Translations under genes and position numbers: made by a program
Assembly (NCBI GenBank): GCA_000310025.1
Contig: FN649755.1
Span: 2,246,715-2,294,977, forward strand
Origin: Ectocarpus siliculosus
Lineage: Eukaryota > Sar > Phaeophyceae > Ectocarpales > Ectocarpaceae
DNA: 48,263 bases
Direction: 5' to 3'
Part shown: one piece after another, positions 21,958 through 32,103 of the stretch
Layout: each line of letters opens with the position of its first letter
Position numbering within the stretch: position 1 is the stretch's first letter
Notes under the pieces: generated by a model
Seen by the model: the letters and a program-made list of their open reading frames with translations, nothing else
Told to the model about the DNA's origin: nothing
Database searches by the model: none

Positions 21958-22374
21958 TGTTCGTGATAGTTGCTGCTGTGTGTGTCGACAGAGTAACGTA
22001 GCACAATATGATTGGACAGTTTGAATTGAGGGACTGTCGATGTTGCAGATCGCTGAGTAGCCACATATTATCAGAACAGCAAGGAACGTTCTGTAGGAAT
22101 GCTCCTCGTGGATGGTGCATTTCCCCGAGTGTATTCTTTATGGATAGTGCATCAACCAGAGGATTCATGGTACGTTGTGAAGTACGTTGGCCCCTGTTGA
22201 GTCGTTGTGTTCCGATATTGTGTTCTGCTTTCGTCCGTTGGTCGAGCGACGGGTGGTGCTGCGGCGCTGCGGTGCTCGCCCCACCCTTGCTCACTCCACC
22301 TTTTGACCTGTTCTCCTGGTCCAAGGTCTCATCAATACAACATCTTTTCCCCAGAAGCCACGAGTTTACCAACA
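21958..22374 (+). repeat. 3' LTR (417 bp)
   Basis: Near-identical to 16773-17205 apart from a 16-base deletion and one substitution. It is followed at once by GAGAC (22375-22379) and then by the 33-bp satellite. Confidence 0.95.
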
Positions 22375-23378
22375 GAGACAACCGTGTCACTGACTTTCGT
22401 TCGCCGCGAAATCCCAACGTCACTGATTTCCGTTTGCCGCGAAATCCAAACGTCACTAACTTTCGTTTGCCGCGAAATCCAAACGTCACTAACTTTCGTT
22501 TGGCGCGAAATCCAAAGGTAACCGACTGTGGTTTGGCGCGAAATCCAAACGTCGCTGACTCTCGCTCGCCCGACAAACCAATGTGACCGACTTTGGGTTG
22601 GCGTGAAATCTGAAGGTGGCTGATATTGTTTGGAGCGAAATGCAGAGGTGACTGAGTTTCGCTTGGCAGAATATCCAAAGGTGACTGACTTTGGTTTGGT
22701 GCGAAATCCAAACGTCACTGACTTTCGCTCGCCCGACAAACCAAGGTGACTGACTTTCGTTTGCCGCGAAATCCCCGGGTAACTGACTTTGGTTTGGCGC
22801 GAAATCCAACCGTCGCTGACATTCGCTCGCCCGACAAACCAAGGTGACTGACTTTCGTTTGGTGCGAAATCCAAAAGTAACTGACTTTCGTTCGCCGCGA
22901 AATCCCAACGTCACTGATTTCCGTTTCGCGCGAAGCGCACAAGTGACTGACTTTTGCTTGGCAGAATATCCAAAGGTGACTGACTTTCGTTGGTGCGAAA
23001 TCCAACCGTCCCTGACATTCGTTTGGAGCAAAATCCAAAAGAGAATGCCTTTCGATTGGAGCGAAATCCAAACGTCACTGACGTTCGTTTGGCGCCAAAT
23101 CCAGCGGCTTCTGACATTCGTTTTGGCGCCCATTCCAGCGATACCTGACATTCGTTTGGCACGACAATCAAAGTTGGCTGACTTTCGTTTGGCGCAAAAT
23201 CCAAAAGTGACTGACCTTCATTTGGCTCGAAATACAGAGGTAACTGACTTTAGTTTGGCGCGAAATCCAGCGGTACTTGACATTCGTTTGGCGCCCAATC
23301 CAGCGGTACCTGACATTCGTTTGGCGCGACATTCAAAGTTGAAAGACTTTCGTTTGGCGCGAAATCCAACCGTCCCTA

Positions 23379-23454
23379 TCGCCCCGGTGGTCTAGTTGGT
23401 ATCCTCGAAACCTTCTACAGGTCAGGTCAGGGGTTCGAATCCCGGCGTAGGCGA
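23379..23454 (+). promoter_or_regulatory. tRNA-like head with Pol III A and B boxes
   Basis: A box TGGTCTAGTTGG (23388-23399) and B box GGTTCGAATCC (23432-23442) at tRNA-like spacing. The outer stem pairs as TCGCC with GGCGA, but the two inner acceptor pairs and part of the T stem fail. The putative anticodon loop TTCTACA would carry CTA. It resembles a tRNA-Glu-type 5' end. With its mismatches and downstream body it is better read as a SINE promoter than a functional tRNA. Confidence 0.7.
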
Positions 23455-23697
23455 GCTTTTCTTGCAAAGTGAGTTTTCTCTCGTATCCGCTTCTGGCCTA
23501 GTGGATAGTGCTAGTTCGCGTGTACGCAAAGGGAAGAGAGTGCTGAACTCTTCTCGCATTAAAAATCGAAGGAGAGTACCGCAGGAGGGGAGGGTAGAGA
23601 GGGGCTCGTCTGTGTGACCACGGGTTGGAGTAAACGGCACTAGTGCTGTGAGCGCTGATTTGAAGTGAAGACAAAAAAAAACAAAAAAACAAATGTT
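23379..23697 (+). mobile_element. tRNA-derived SINE inserted in the satellite
   Basis: A 5' tRNA-like head (A box and B box) is followed by a unique body and an A-rich tail (about 23668-23697, runs of A broken by C). It sits between satellite monomers, replacing the continuation seen in related monomers (CCGTCCCTATTATTCG at about 25070). A second A-box-like phrase, TGGCCTAGTGGATAGTG (about 23492), suggests a composite head. No clear target duplication was found. SINEs are transcribed by RNA polymerase III and mobilised by a partner LINE, which is not in this window. Confidence 0.7.
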
Positions 23698-24240
23698 CGT
23701 TTGGAGCAAAATCGAAAGGAAGCTCCCTGTCGTTTGGCGCGAAATCCAAACGTGAGTCACTTTCATTTGAGGCGAAATTCAGCGGTGACTGACTTTCGTT
23801 TGGTGCGAAATCCAGCAGTAACTCAATTTGGTTTGACGCGAAATCCAAAGGTCACTGACTTACTTGCAATTGGCGCGAAATCCCCAGGTCACTGAACTTC
23901 GTTTGAAGCGATAGCCGAAGATGCCTGAACTTCGTTTGGCTCGAAACCCAAATGTCACCGACTTTCGTTCGGCGCGAAATCCACAGGTCACTTACTTTCG
24001 TTTGGCGCGGAATTCGAAGGTCGCAGACTTTCGCTTGTAGCGAAATCCAAAAATCGCGGACTTTTCTTTGGCGCGAAGTCCCCAGGTGTCTGACTTTCGT
24101 TTGGCCCAAAGTCCGAAGGTCGCTGACTTTCGTTTGGGGCGAAATCCAAAGATCGCGGACTTCCCTTTGGCACGAAATCCCCAGGTCACTGACTTCGTTT
24201 GAAGCGACGTCCGAAGGTGACTGACTTCGGTTTGGCGCGA

Positions 24241-25034
24241 ACTCCAAACGTCACCGACTTTCGATTGGCGCGAAATCCGAAGGTGTCTGACTTTCGTTTG
24301 GCGCGAAGTCCGAAGGTCGCTGACTGTCGTTTGTAGCGAAATCCATAGATCGCGGACTTCCCTTTGGCGCGGAATCCCCAGGTCACCCACTTTTGTTTGA
24401 AGCGAAATCCGAAGGTGACTGACATCGGTTTGGGGTGAACTCCAAACGTCACCGACTTTCAATTGGCGCGAAATCCGAAGGTGTCTGACTTTCGTTTGGC
24501 GCGAAGTCCGAAGGTCGCTGACTTTCGTTTGTAGCGAAATCCAAAGATCGCGGACTTTCTTTTGGCATGAAATCCCCAGGTCACTATAACCTTCGTTTGG
24601 CGCGATATTCGAAGTTGACTGACATTGGTTTGGCGCGAACTCCAAACGTCACCGGCTTTCGATTGGCACGGAATCCGAAGGTGTCTGACTTTCGTTTGAC
24701 GCGAAGTCCCCAGGTCACTGACTTTCGTTTGGGGCGAAATCCAAAGATCGCGGACTTTCTTTTGGCGCGAAATCCCCAGGTCACTAACCTTCGTTTGGAG
24801 GGAAATCCAAACGTCACTGAATTTGGTTTGGGGCGAACTCCAAACGTCACCGACTTTTGATTGGTGCGAAATCCGAAGGTGTTTGACTTTCTCTTGGCGC
24901 GAAGTCCGAAGGTCGCTGACTTTCGTTTGTAGCGAAATCCAAAGATCGCGGACTTCCCTTTGGCGCGAAATCCCCAGGTCACTAACCTTCGTTTGGAGGT
25001 AAATCCAAACATCACTGACTTTCGTGTAGCGCGA
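24241..25034. repeat. Higher-order repeat: six-monomer (198-bp) units
   Basis: The variant ACTCCAAACGTCACCGAC recurs at 24241, 24439, 24639 and 24837, spaced 198, 200 and 198 bases (6 x 33). Between recurrences the same ordered set of variants appears: CCGAAGGTGTCTGAC, CCGAAGGTCGCTGAC, CAAAGATCGCGGAC, CCCCAGGTCACTAAC. This is a true higher-order structure inside the monomeric array. Related but less regular blocks follow near 25490-25640 and 25890-26110. Confidence 0.85.
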
Positions 25035-27678
25035 AATTTAGCGGCGACTGACTTTCGTTGGAGCAAAATCCAACCGTCCCTATTATTCGTTTGGTGCGAA
25101 GTCCAAAGGTGACTGACTTTCGTTTGGCGCGAAATCCGAAGGTGACTGACTTCCGTTCGGCGCGTAATCCGAAGGTCGCTGAATTCCGTTTGGCGCGAAC
25201 TCCAAACGTCACCGACTTTCGATAGGCGCGATACCCAAAGGTGACTGACTTCCGTTTGGCGCGACGTCCACAGGTCACTGATGTTCGTTTGGTGCGAAAT
25301 CCGAAGGTGACCGACTTTCGTTCGGCCCGAAATTCAAATGCCACTGACTTTTGTTTGGCTCGAAATCGAAATATAACTGACTTTGGTTCGGCGCGAAATG
25401 TAAACGCCACTGTCTTTGGTTTGGAGCGAAATCCGAAGGTGACTGACTTTGATTTGGCGCCTAATCCGAAGGTCGCTGAATTCCGTTTGGCGCGAACTCC
25501 AAACGTCACCGACTTTCGATAGGCGCGATATCCGAAGGTGTCTGACTTTCGATCGGCGCGAAGTCCAAAGATCGCGGACTTTCGTTTGGCTCGAAATCCC
25601 CAGGTCACTAACCTTCGTTTTGGCGGAAATCCACAGGACACCGACTTCCGTTTGGAGCGAAATCCAAATGTCACCGACTTTCGTTTCGGGCGAAATCCAA
25701 AAATCGCGGACTTTCGTTTGGCGCGAAGTCCCCAGGTGACTGAACTTCGTTTTGTGCGAAATCCGAAGGTGGCTGACTTTCGTTTGGTACGATATCCAAA
25801 TGCCACTGACTTTCGTTTGGCTCGAAATCGAAATATAACTGACTTTCGTTTGGCGCGAAATCCGAAGGTGACTGACTTTGGTTTGGGGCGAACTCCAAAC
25901 GTCACCGACTTTCGTTTGGCGCGAAATCCGAAGGTGTCTGACTTTCGTTTGGCGCGAAGTCCGAAGGTCGCTGACTTTCGTTTGTAGCGAAGTCCAAAGA
26001 TTGCGGACTTTCGTTTGGCGCCAAATCCCCAGGTCACTGACGTTCGTTTGGAGGGAAATCCAAACATCACTGACTTTGGTTTGGCGCGAACTTCAAACGT
26101 CACCGACTTTCGATTGGCGCGAAATCCAAACGTCGCTGACGTTCGCTCGCCCGACAAACCAAGGTGACTGACTTTCGGTTCGCGCGGAATCTGAAGGCAG
26201 CTGACTATTGTTTGGAGCGAAATGCAGAAATGACTGACTTTCGCTTGGCAGAATATCCAAAGGTGACTGACTTCGGTTTGGCGCGAAATCCCCAGGTCAA
26301 TGACGTTCGTTTGCAGCAAAATCCGAAGGTGTCTGGCTTTGGTTTGGCGCGAAATCCCCAGGTAACTGGCTTTGGTTTGGCGCGAAATACAAAGGTCACT
26401 GACTTTCGTTTCGCGCAAAGCGCGAAAGTGACTGACTTTCGCTTGGCAAAATATGCAAAAGTGACTGACTTTCGTTGGTGCGAAATCCAACCGTCTCTGA
26501 CATTCGTTTGGAGAGAACCCCAAAGGTCACTGACTTTGGTTTGGCGCGAAATCCAAAGGTCACTGACTTTTGTTTGGCGCGAAATCCAAACGCAACTGAC
26601 TTTCTCTTGGCGCGGAATCCAAATGTCACTGATTTTCGTTTGGGGCAGATTCCAAAAGTCACTGGCTTTCGGTTGGCGCGAAATCCAAAGGCCACTGGCT
26701 TTTGTCTGGCGCGAAATCCACCGGCTGCTGACTTTCTCTTCGGCGCGACATCCAAAGGTGACTGACATTCGTTTAGAGCGAAAACCATAGGTGAACGACT
26801 TTTGTTTGGCGCGACATCCGAAGGTGACTCGTTCGGCCCGAAATCCAGCGGCAACTGACTTTCGACTTTCGTTTGTGGCGAAATCCAAACGTCACAGACT
26901 TTCTTTTGGCGGGAAATCCAAACGACACTGACTTTCGCTCGCCCGACAGAACAAAGGTGACCGACTTTCGGTTGGCGCCAAATCCGAAGGTGACTCACTT
27001 TTGTTTGGCGCAAAATCCAAAGGTGACTGACTTTGGTTTGGCGTGAAATCCAGCGGTGACTCACTTTCGTTTGGCGCGAAATCCAAAGCTGACTGACTTT
27101 CGGTTGGGGCGATAACCAAACGTGACTGACTGTCGTTTGCCGCGAAACAGAAACGTCACTGACAATTGCTCGCTCGACAAACAAAAGGTGACTGACTTTC
27201 GTTTCGCGTGAAATCCAGCGGTGACTAACTTTTAGTTGGCGCGAAATCCGAAGGTGACTCACGTCCGTTTGGGGCGAAAATCAATTGTAACTGACTTTCG
27301 TTTGGGGCGAAATCCAAAGGTCACTGACTTTCTTTTTGCGAAAAATCCACCGGTGGCCCACGTTGGTTTGGCGCGAAGTCCAAAGGTGGCTCACTTTCAA
27401 TTGGAGCGAAATCCAAAGCTGACTGACCTTCGTTTGGGGCGAAAACCAATTGTCGCTGACTTTCGTTTGCCGCGAAAACTAAACGCGACTGACTTTCGCC
27501 CGCCCGACAAACCAAAGGTGACTGACTTTTGTTTAGGGCGAAATCTGAGGGTGACTGACTGTTGTTTGGCCCGAAAACCAAAGGTTCGGTTGGCGCGACG
27601 TCCGAAGGTGACTGAGTTTCGATTGGCGTGAAATGCAAAGGTGACTGACTTTCGTTTGGCGCGAAATCCACACGTCAC

Positions 27679-29334
27679 TACGTAAGCCTGGATTTTTGTC
27701 GTTACCGTTGTACAGTACCTCGCTTTTGTAGCCGACCCTTGCATCATTTCGGGTTGACGAAGGCCGTTAGCGAACGGAAGCACCAGGGGGGGGGGGTCGA
27801 GCGTGACGCCGCAGCAGCAAGCTAATGGTTCAAGTGTGCACTCTCGGTGACATCGCCGAACACTACATGTACATATGCTTCAAATCTGGGCCCTATGTAC
27901 ATAGTATGCATACATATGTGCTGTAGTGTGGCCCATCCAATAGCGGCTGTTCTCGTTCTGCGCTATTCGGATGATAAAGTTCTTAATCGCGGATATTAAG
28001 CGCTATGGATGGCATTCAACAAACCTTCTCCGTGTAATCGCCACTCGATGCTGCTCCTTCGGCACCATCCACGGCCTTTCATGACCCTCCACCCCGTCGC
28101 GAGACATTCTGATCCCAAGCCTAGTGCTGCTGGGCCAAGCACGGCTGACTGACCCGTTTGACAGGAATGAAGAGAAGGTAAATGTCGTTTGTTACTGTAG
28201 GTTGCCCTCATAGACAAGCAACAGGGAGTGAGCACACAAGCACCGAAGCGCTCCAGCAAACGGTCGCAACAATTCCACTGTCGTAAGACGCATATCGGCA
28301 ACTCGGAACACCTTCCAAGATAGAAGTACCCAAGATACTTTTGGGAGATGCCCCGAATCTTCACGTCCGTCGAGATACCCCGAATGTCCGCGTCCGTGCA
28401 ACAAACACTTTTTGCTACATATCTTCATCATGACTTCTCAGTCTATACTCCATGACTTTGCCACAGCAGCCTTCGTTACGATGCTAGACTATACAGTAAT
28501 CCACCCCGCGAACAGCCACCACAAACAAAGTACATGCGTATCCGCAATAGCTCCGTAGTCGAGATCTCCAAGATCTCAAAACTGATGCATCCGCTCTACG
28601 CTGGAGTGTCAAAAACCTACACCTAAGATGGTCGTCCACACTCGACAAAAAAATATGCGGTGTGCTATAATACAGGAACAATAACGCCTCTGGCAGTTGG
28701 ACGGTTTCATTTGGACGGTTACACAATATACGTAGACTGTATGTACGTACTCCTTACGACACCACAGCAGCATCACATGCAGTCAACACTCTATCCGCCG
28801 TCACATTTCAAGACAAAAGACTGGTTCTCTTCAGCACTGTACGTCACGCGGCCTCCTCCTGCGCCCGCATCGTGCGACATACCATACCTACCACGACGTC
28901 GGACTGCTGGGCGCTCCTATCCCCGTGCTGACATCAGGTGAGATTTTGGGAGAGGAAGTTGGCGCACACCCAGTGCTTATGATCTGCGTGCACTGAGCAG
29001 AGGCCACAGAGAGCAGGTTACGCTGTGTTTGTCCGCCCTGGGTCGAGGTGAAGGTTGTCTGAAAGCGGGAGGAGGGCAAACTCGCTGGACACATCGTGGC
29101 TCGAGCAGCATGCCTGGTTTGGGACGATGCAGTTCGATGGAGCATCGTTAATTTTTTTCCACATAGCGGCATGATCAACATCACACAATACCTGCACATA
29201 TGTATCCTACCGCTCGCTACCACTGTTGTTGCTAAAGTTGCCCACTTGAATGAGTTCCACAAAGTCTTCTTCACATACTACCAGCACCAAATCGAAGTCT
29301 ACAACACACAAAACAATGTACCCCACAACCTCAG

Positions 29335-29340
<6 letters not shown>
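27679..29340. other. No confident gene; one palindromic fragment
   Basis: An inverted repeat lies at 27860-27929: ACACTACATGTACATATGC at the left and GCATACATATGTGCTGTAGTGT at the right, a likely small TIR remnant. A similar tip, GCATACATCTTGTAGTGTAGCC, recurs at about 45648. A minus-strand frame at 28888-29274 has no recognised domain and is only weakly protein-like. The rest is unique non-coding sequence. Confidence 0.45.

Positions 29341-29372
<32 letters not shown>
29341..29372. repeat. (CT)n microsatellite
   Basis: About 15 uninterrupted TC dinucleotides. Confidence 0.95.
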
Positions 29373-29374
<2 letters not shown>

Positions 29375-29959
29375 AAGTGTCGTTCAGACAGCATTCGCAA
29401 AACCCACGTCGTGAACGTTTGGTGGCCGGCATTGTCTGGGATGTCCTCCGTATAGATATGACTTTTTATGCACCGTGTTGGCGCTCAGCAAACAACGGAA
29501 GGCCTCGTTGCGAAGGGGTTGCTATCGTTGACGAATTGGTCGCCGGATATTCATTCTGTAAATCAACACGGTTTAGTTATTCTCTGACGAATACGTTTCT
29601 CTTGAATGAAATGCTGGATGTCTTTTCCAATGCCTGTGCTGCGTTATTGGTCATTGACACCACCACCACGAAATACCACCCCACACATTGTGTCAGGAAA
29701 GAGCCAACACAAAGGTGCAGCTGGGTCTTTGTCACGTCGAATCATCGGAAATTTATTGCAGCAGATAGCACAGCACATGTTTGACGCAAAGACTTTCATC
29801 TCAAATAGGCCAAGTCCTACTGTACCCGGTCTTCGTCGCACATTTTGTCACGAACGTGTCACACATGCACACAGGCCTCGCGCACTGTGCAAACAGCGCG
29901 CTCGCCATCTCCGAGCATTCTCCCGCAGTTCTGACCTACACTATTTGACAAATGGAACA
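29373..29959. other. No gene seen
   Basis: Plus-strand frames at 29377-29784 and 29606-30175 overlap in different phases and run into the palindrome field. Neither has a domain or splice support. Confidence 0.4.
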
Positions 29960-30930
29960 AGCTTCCATGGAAGTGGTTCCCTGCTTCCATGGAGGCGGTT
30001 ACCCCTTCCATGGAAGTCACTGTTACTTCTATGGAGGCCAATATCGACTTCCATAGAAGTTAGATATGGCTTCCGTGGAAGTCAAATTGACTTCCATGGA
30101 GTCTGTTCGTCTGTTTCGGGTTCCAGCTTCCATGATGCTTCCATAGAAACGGTACACAACTTCCATGGAAGTTAATCCGCTTCCATGGAAGTTGATCTGC
30201 TTCCATGGAAGCACCCGATATCAACCGCTCGTTGCTTCCACATGGAAGTTATATTTCGGACTTCCACGGAAGCGCAACGAGTTTCCATGGAAATACTACT
30301 TTCATGGAAGCTCGCCGCTTGACAGAGTCTCTGCTACTTCCATGGAAGCACGAAAGCTCCCATGAAAGCAATTTCCATGGAAGTGGGTGACAGAGGTCAA
30401 AACCGACTTGGAAGCACCGAAAATTCCATGAAGGCAACTTCCACCGAAGCGTCTGGACATGTGGTCATTCCAGCTTCCCTGCCCTAACCCTAGGCCTAAC
30501 CCTAACGCTGACCCTAAACCCAAAGCAACACCACGGAAGCGTCTGGACATACAGCCATTCCAGCTTCCATACCCTGACCTTAACCTTAACCCTAACCCTA
30601 ACCGTGGAAGCTAACCCGAGGCTGAATACTTCCATGCAAGCTGGCCTAAATCTGTTTTGAATAGCTTCCATTGCAACCTAAGGTTCGACTTCCATTGAAG
30701 CTGTGCCACTTCCATGGGGTTTCCATGGGACTTCCGTGGAAGTTAACTTCAATGGAATTGGCACATCCATATTTCATATCCTTTGTTCCATGGCAGAGAA
30801 TATCGCTTCCATGGAAGTGCCGTTTCGCGCTTCCATGGAAGTGAACATCGCTCGCATGGAGCTGATATCAGCTTCAATGGAAGTAGATCAAACTTCATGG
30901 CTGATTTATACGTCCATGGAAGGGTCACAC
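29960..30930. repeat. CTTCCATGGAAG palindrome field
   Basis: About thirty copies of the 12-base palindrome CTTCCATGGAAG, exact or with one or two changes, are spaced irregularly (roughly 15-60 bases). The spacers do not repeat, except for a two-copy block GCGTCTGGACAT..TTCCAGCTTCC with CCCTAACCC-like sequence at 30450-30605. The field directly abuts the TIR element at 30946. Confidence 0.9.
30478..30605 (-). repeat. Telomere-like CCCTAA blocks
   Basis: Two clusters of CCCTAACC variants (30480-30525 and 30575-30603), each following the same GTCTGGACAT..CCAGCTTCC segment, so the block is duplicated. They lie inside the palindrome field, not at a chromosome end. Confidence 0.75.
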
Positions 30931-30945
30931 ATTTGTCAAATGGTG

Positions 30946-31355
30946 TGGGAGATCACACTAACGGCAGTTTCGCCAAACTGCCCATGGGACACCCATGGGG
31001 CGCCCTTAGGCCGCCCAAGGAACTTCATGGGCAACCCATGAACTGCCGACGAAGTGCCCACCGAGCGCACTTCAACCTAGAACTTCGCCACCGGCATATC
31101 AACCTACATTGAACAAAGCCACCGGTACATCAACCTAGAACGCACCCAACCCAGCGCCAACCTAACACGTGTCGTGTGGGCTTGGGGTTAGGGTTAGCGT
31201 TAGGTATTTTAGCCATATTAATGCCCCTACTGAAGCAGATAATCTATTGTTTTAGGAGTACACTGGTTCCGGTTGAAGGACATTCATCGACGTTCCATGG
31301 GTAACCCATGGGTACCCATGGGCGGTTTAGCAATATTGTAGAAAGTGTGGGAGAC
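30946..31355. mobile_element. Non-autonomous TIR element, copy 2
   Basis: It shares with copy 1 (7471-8032) the CACACTA..GCAGTTT left end, CCCATGGG palindromes next to each end, the ACTTCAACCTAGAACTT/GCCACCGG repeats, the GTGTGGGCTTGGGGTTAGGG block, the GAAGCAGATAATCTATTGTTTTAGGAGTACACTGG segment (given here only as a landmark) and the right end AAGTGTGGGAGA. It is shorter in both palindrome fields. Confidence 0.75.
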
Positions 31356-32103
31356 CCTCTCCGAGCATCAACGGTACTACCAACACACACCCTCCGATCG
31401 TTGTCCTCAAGCCGTACCTTTTTGTTTGGAGAAACTCCTGTTGGGCGTTGCTGAGCAGTGCTGGAGTGACGCCAAGAAAGGAATTTGATTTAGATAGGGA
31501 CTGTAGGTGCAACTGACACAGTGTTTTCTGTCGATCACGAATTTTACAGTAGATCGCCTCACCCGGTAGAGACGGAGAGGCGGCGGCGGCCTCGTGAGAA
31601 ACCACACCACGTGCTAAGTTTCAGACAGACGGCACACACGGACCTCTGAGAATGAGAACAGACAACCGACACCGTGACACCGTGACAGTTCAAAAGAGAG
31701 CTTACCAACCATATCACAGAGAGAGGTGTTTTGTCCCGTTACGTGCAGAGAACCATACATGTCCTCACCCCGATCTCCCTTCGCGCACGTCCGAGAACGC
31801 TACTTATATACTTTCGCCCGGCCTTGGCATCGACCATAGCAGTCTGATGCCCTCACAACTTGTCATTCCCGGCTGGTTGGATCCTTTTGTCACCTTCGTA
31901 CTACGGAGTACTTCAGTACAGTATCGCCTTTCCGATAGTCCTCAACCTTGCGGAACCCATGCATGCTTGTGACCGTACCCGGTGCTCCTCCAAACCGCTC
32001 ACCAGTTTCTCTCGCGTGCAGTTGAAAATCAGGTGGTTCGTGACGTGTACCATCGTCTTTGAAGACAATTTCTTGCTCCTCTGATCAAGTCGTAGGGGGT
32101 ACA
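31356..32103. other. No gene seen
   Basis: Unique sequence. It may include the promoter and 5' UTR of the EsV-1-7-type locus that starts at 32104. No distinctive promoter element is recognisable. Confidence 0.4.

Larger units (their letters stand above)
16773..22374 (+). mobile_element. Ty1/copia LTR retrotransposon, complete ends, defective coding
   Basis: A 5602-bp element with two LTRs starting TGTTCG and ending CAACA, flanked by the GAGAC duplication. Domain order is gag-like, integrase, reverse transcriptase, RNase H. Integrase before RT is diagnostic of copia. The coding region is interrupted by several frame changes (about 17440, 18130, 18460, 20330, 20630, 20775, 21150). No CCHC zinc knuckle or D-S/T-G protease motif could be found between gag and integrase, implying an internal deletion near 18440-18500. 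The LTRs differ by one 16-bp indel and one substitution, so insertion looks recent. Confidence 0.95.
22380..27678. repeat. 33-bp satellite array with E2F-site-like core
   Basis: About 5.3 kb, or roughly 150 monomers (SINE excluded), around ACTGACTTTCGTTTGGCGCG plus AAATCCAAAGGTG. Each monomer has TTTCG and CGAAA arms that can pair, and the 12-mer TTTGGCGCGAAA, which fits the E2F/DP consensus TTTSSCGC on both strands. Junction bases vary (GGTGACTGAC, CGTCACTGAC, CCAGGTCACT). A few copies carry the divergent GCTCGCCCGACAAACC end (22563, 22730, 22828, 26144, 26935, 27500). Because 33 is a multiple of three and the consensus lacks stops in five frames, long open frames appear on both strands. They are not treated as genes. 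A SINE interrupts it at 23379-23697. Confidence 0.97.

Noticed and set aside
21851-22711. 286-codon minus-strand frame as a gene
   Set aside because: It runs through the 3' LTR and satellite in antisense. The same peptide recurs from the 5' LTR.
23379-23454. Functional tRNA gene
   Set aside because: Acceptor and T stems have mismatches, the loop would read CTA, and an extended body with an A-rich tail follows, as in a SINE.
22380-27678. Many long open frames on both strands with 11-residue repeats
   Set aside because: They follow from a 33-bp unit without stops in five frames. Several frames are open at once and no start, domain or splice context singles one out.
22380-27678. CRISPR array
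   Set aside because: Repeats are contiguous 33-bp monomers without unique spacers, in a eukaryotic setting with no cas genes.
28888-29274. Minus-strand frame as a transposase or zinc-finger exon
   Set aside because: Cys and His occur in alternative frames but without motif spacing, and the ends lack splice support.
29960-30930. CRISPR-like array of short palindromes
   Set aside because: The 12-base motif is too short and too variable, spacers range widely in length, and the context is eukaryotic.
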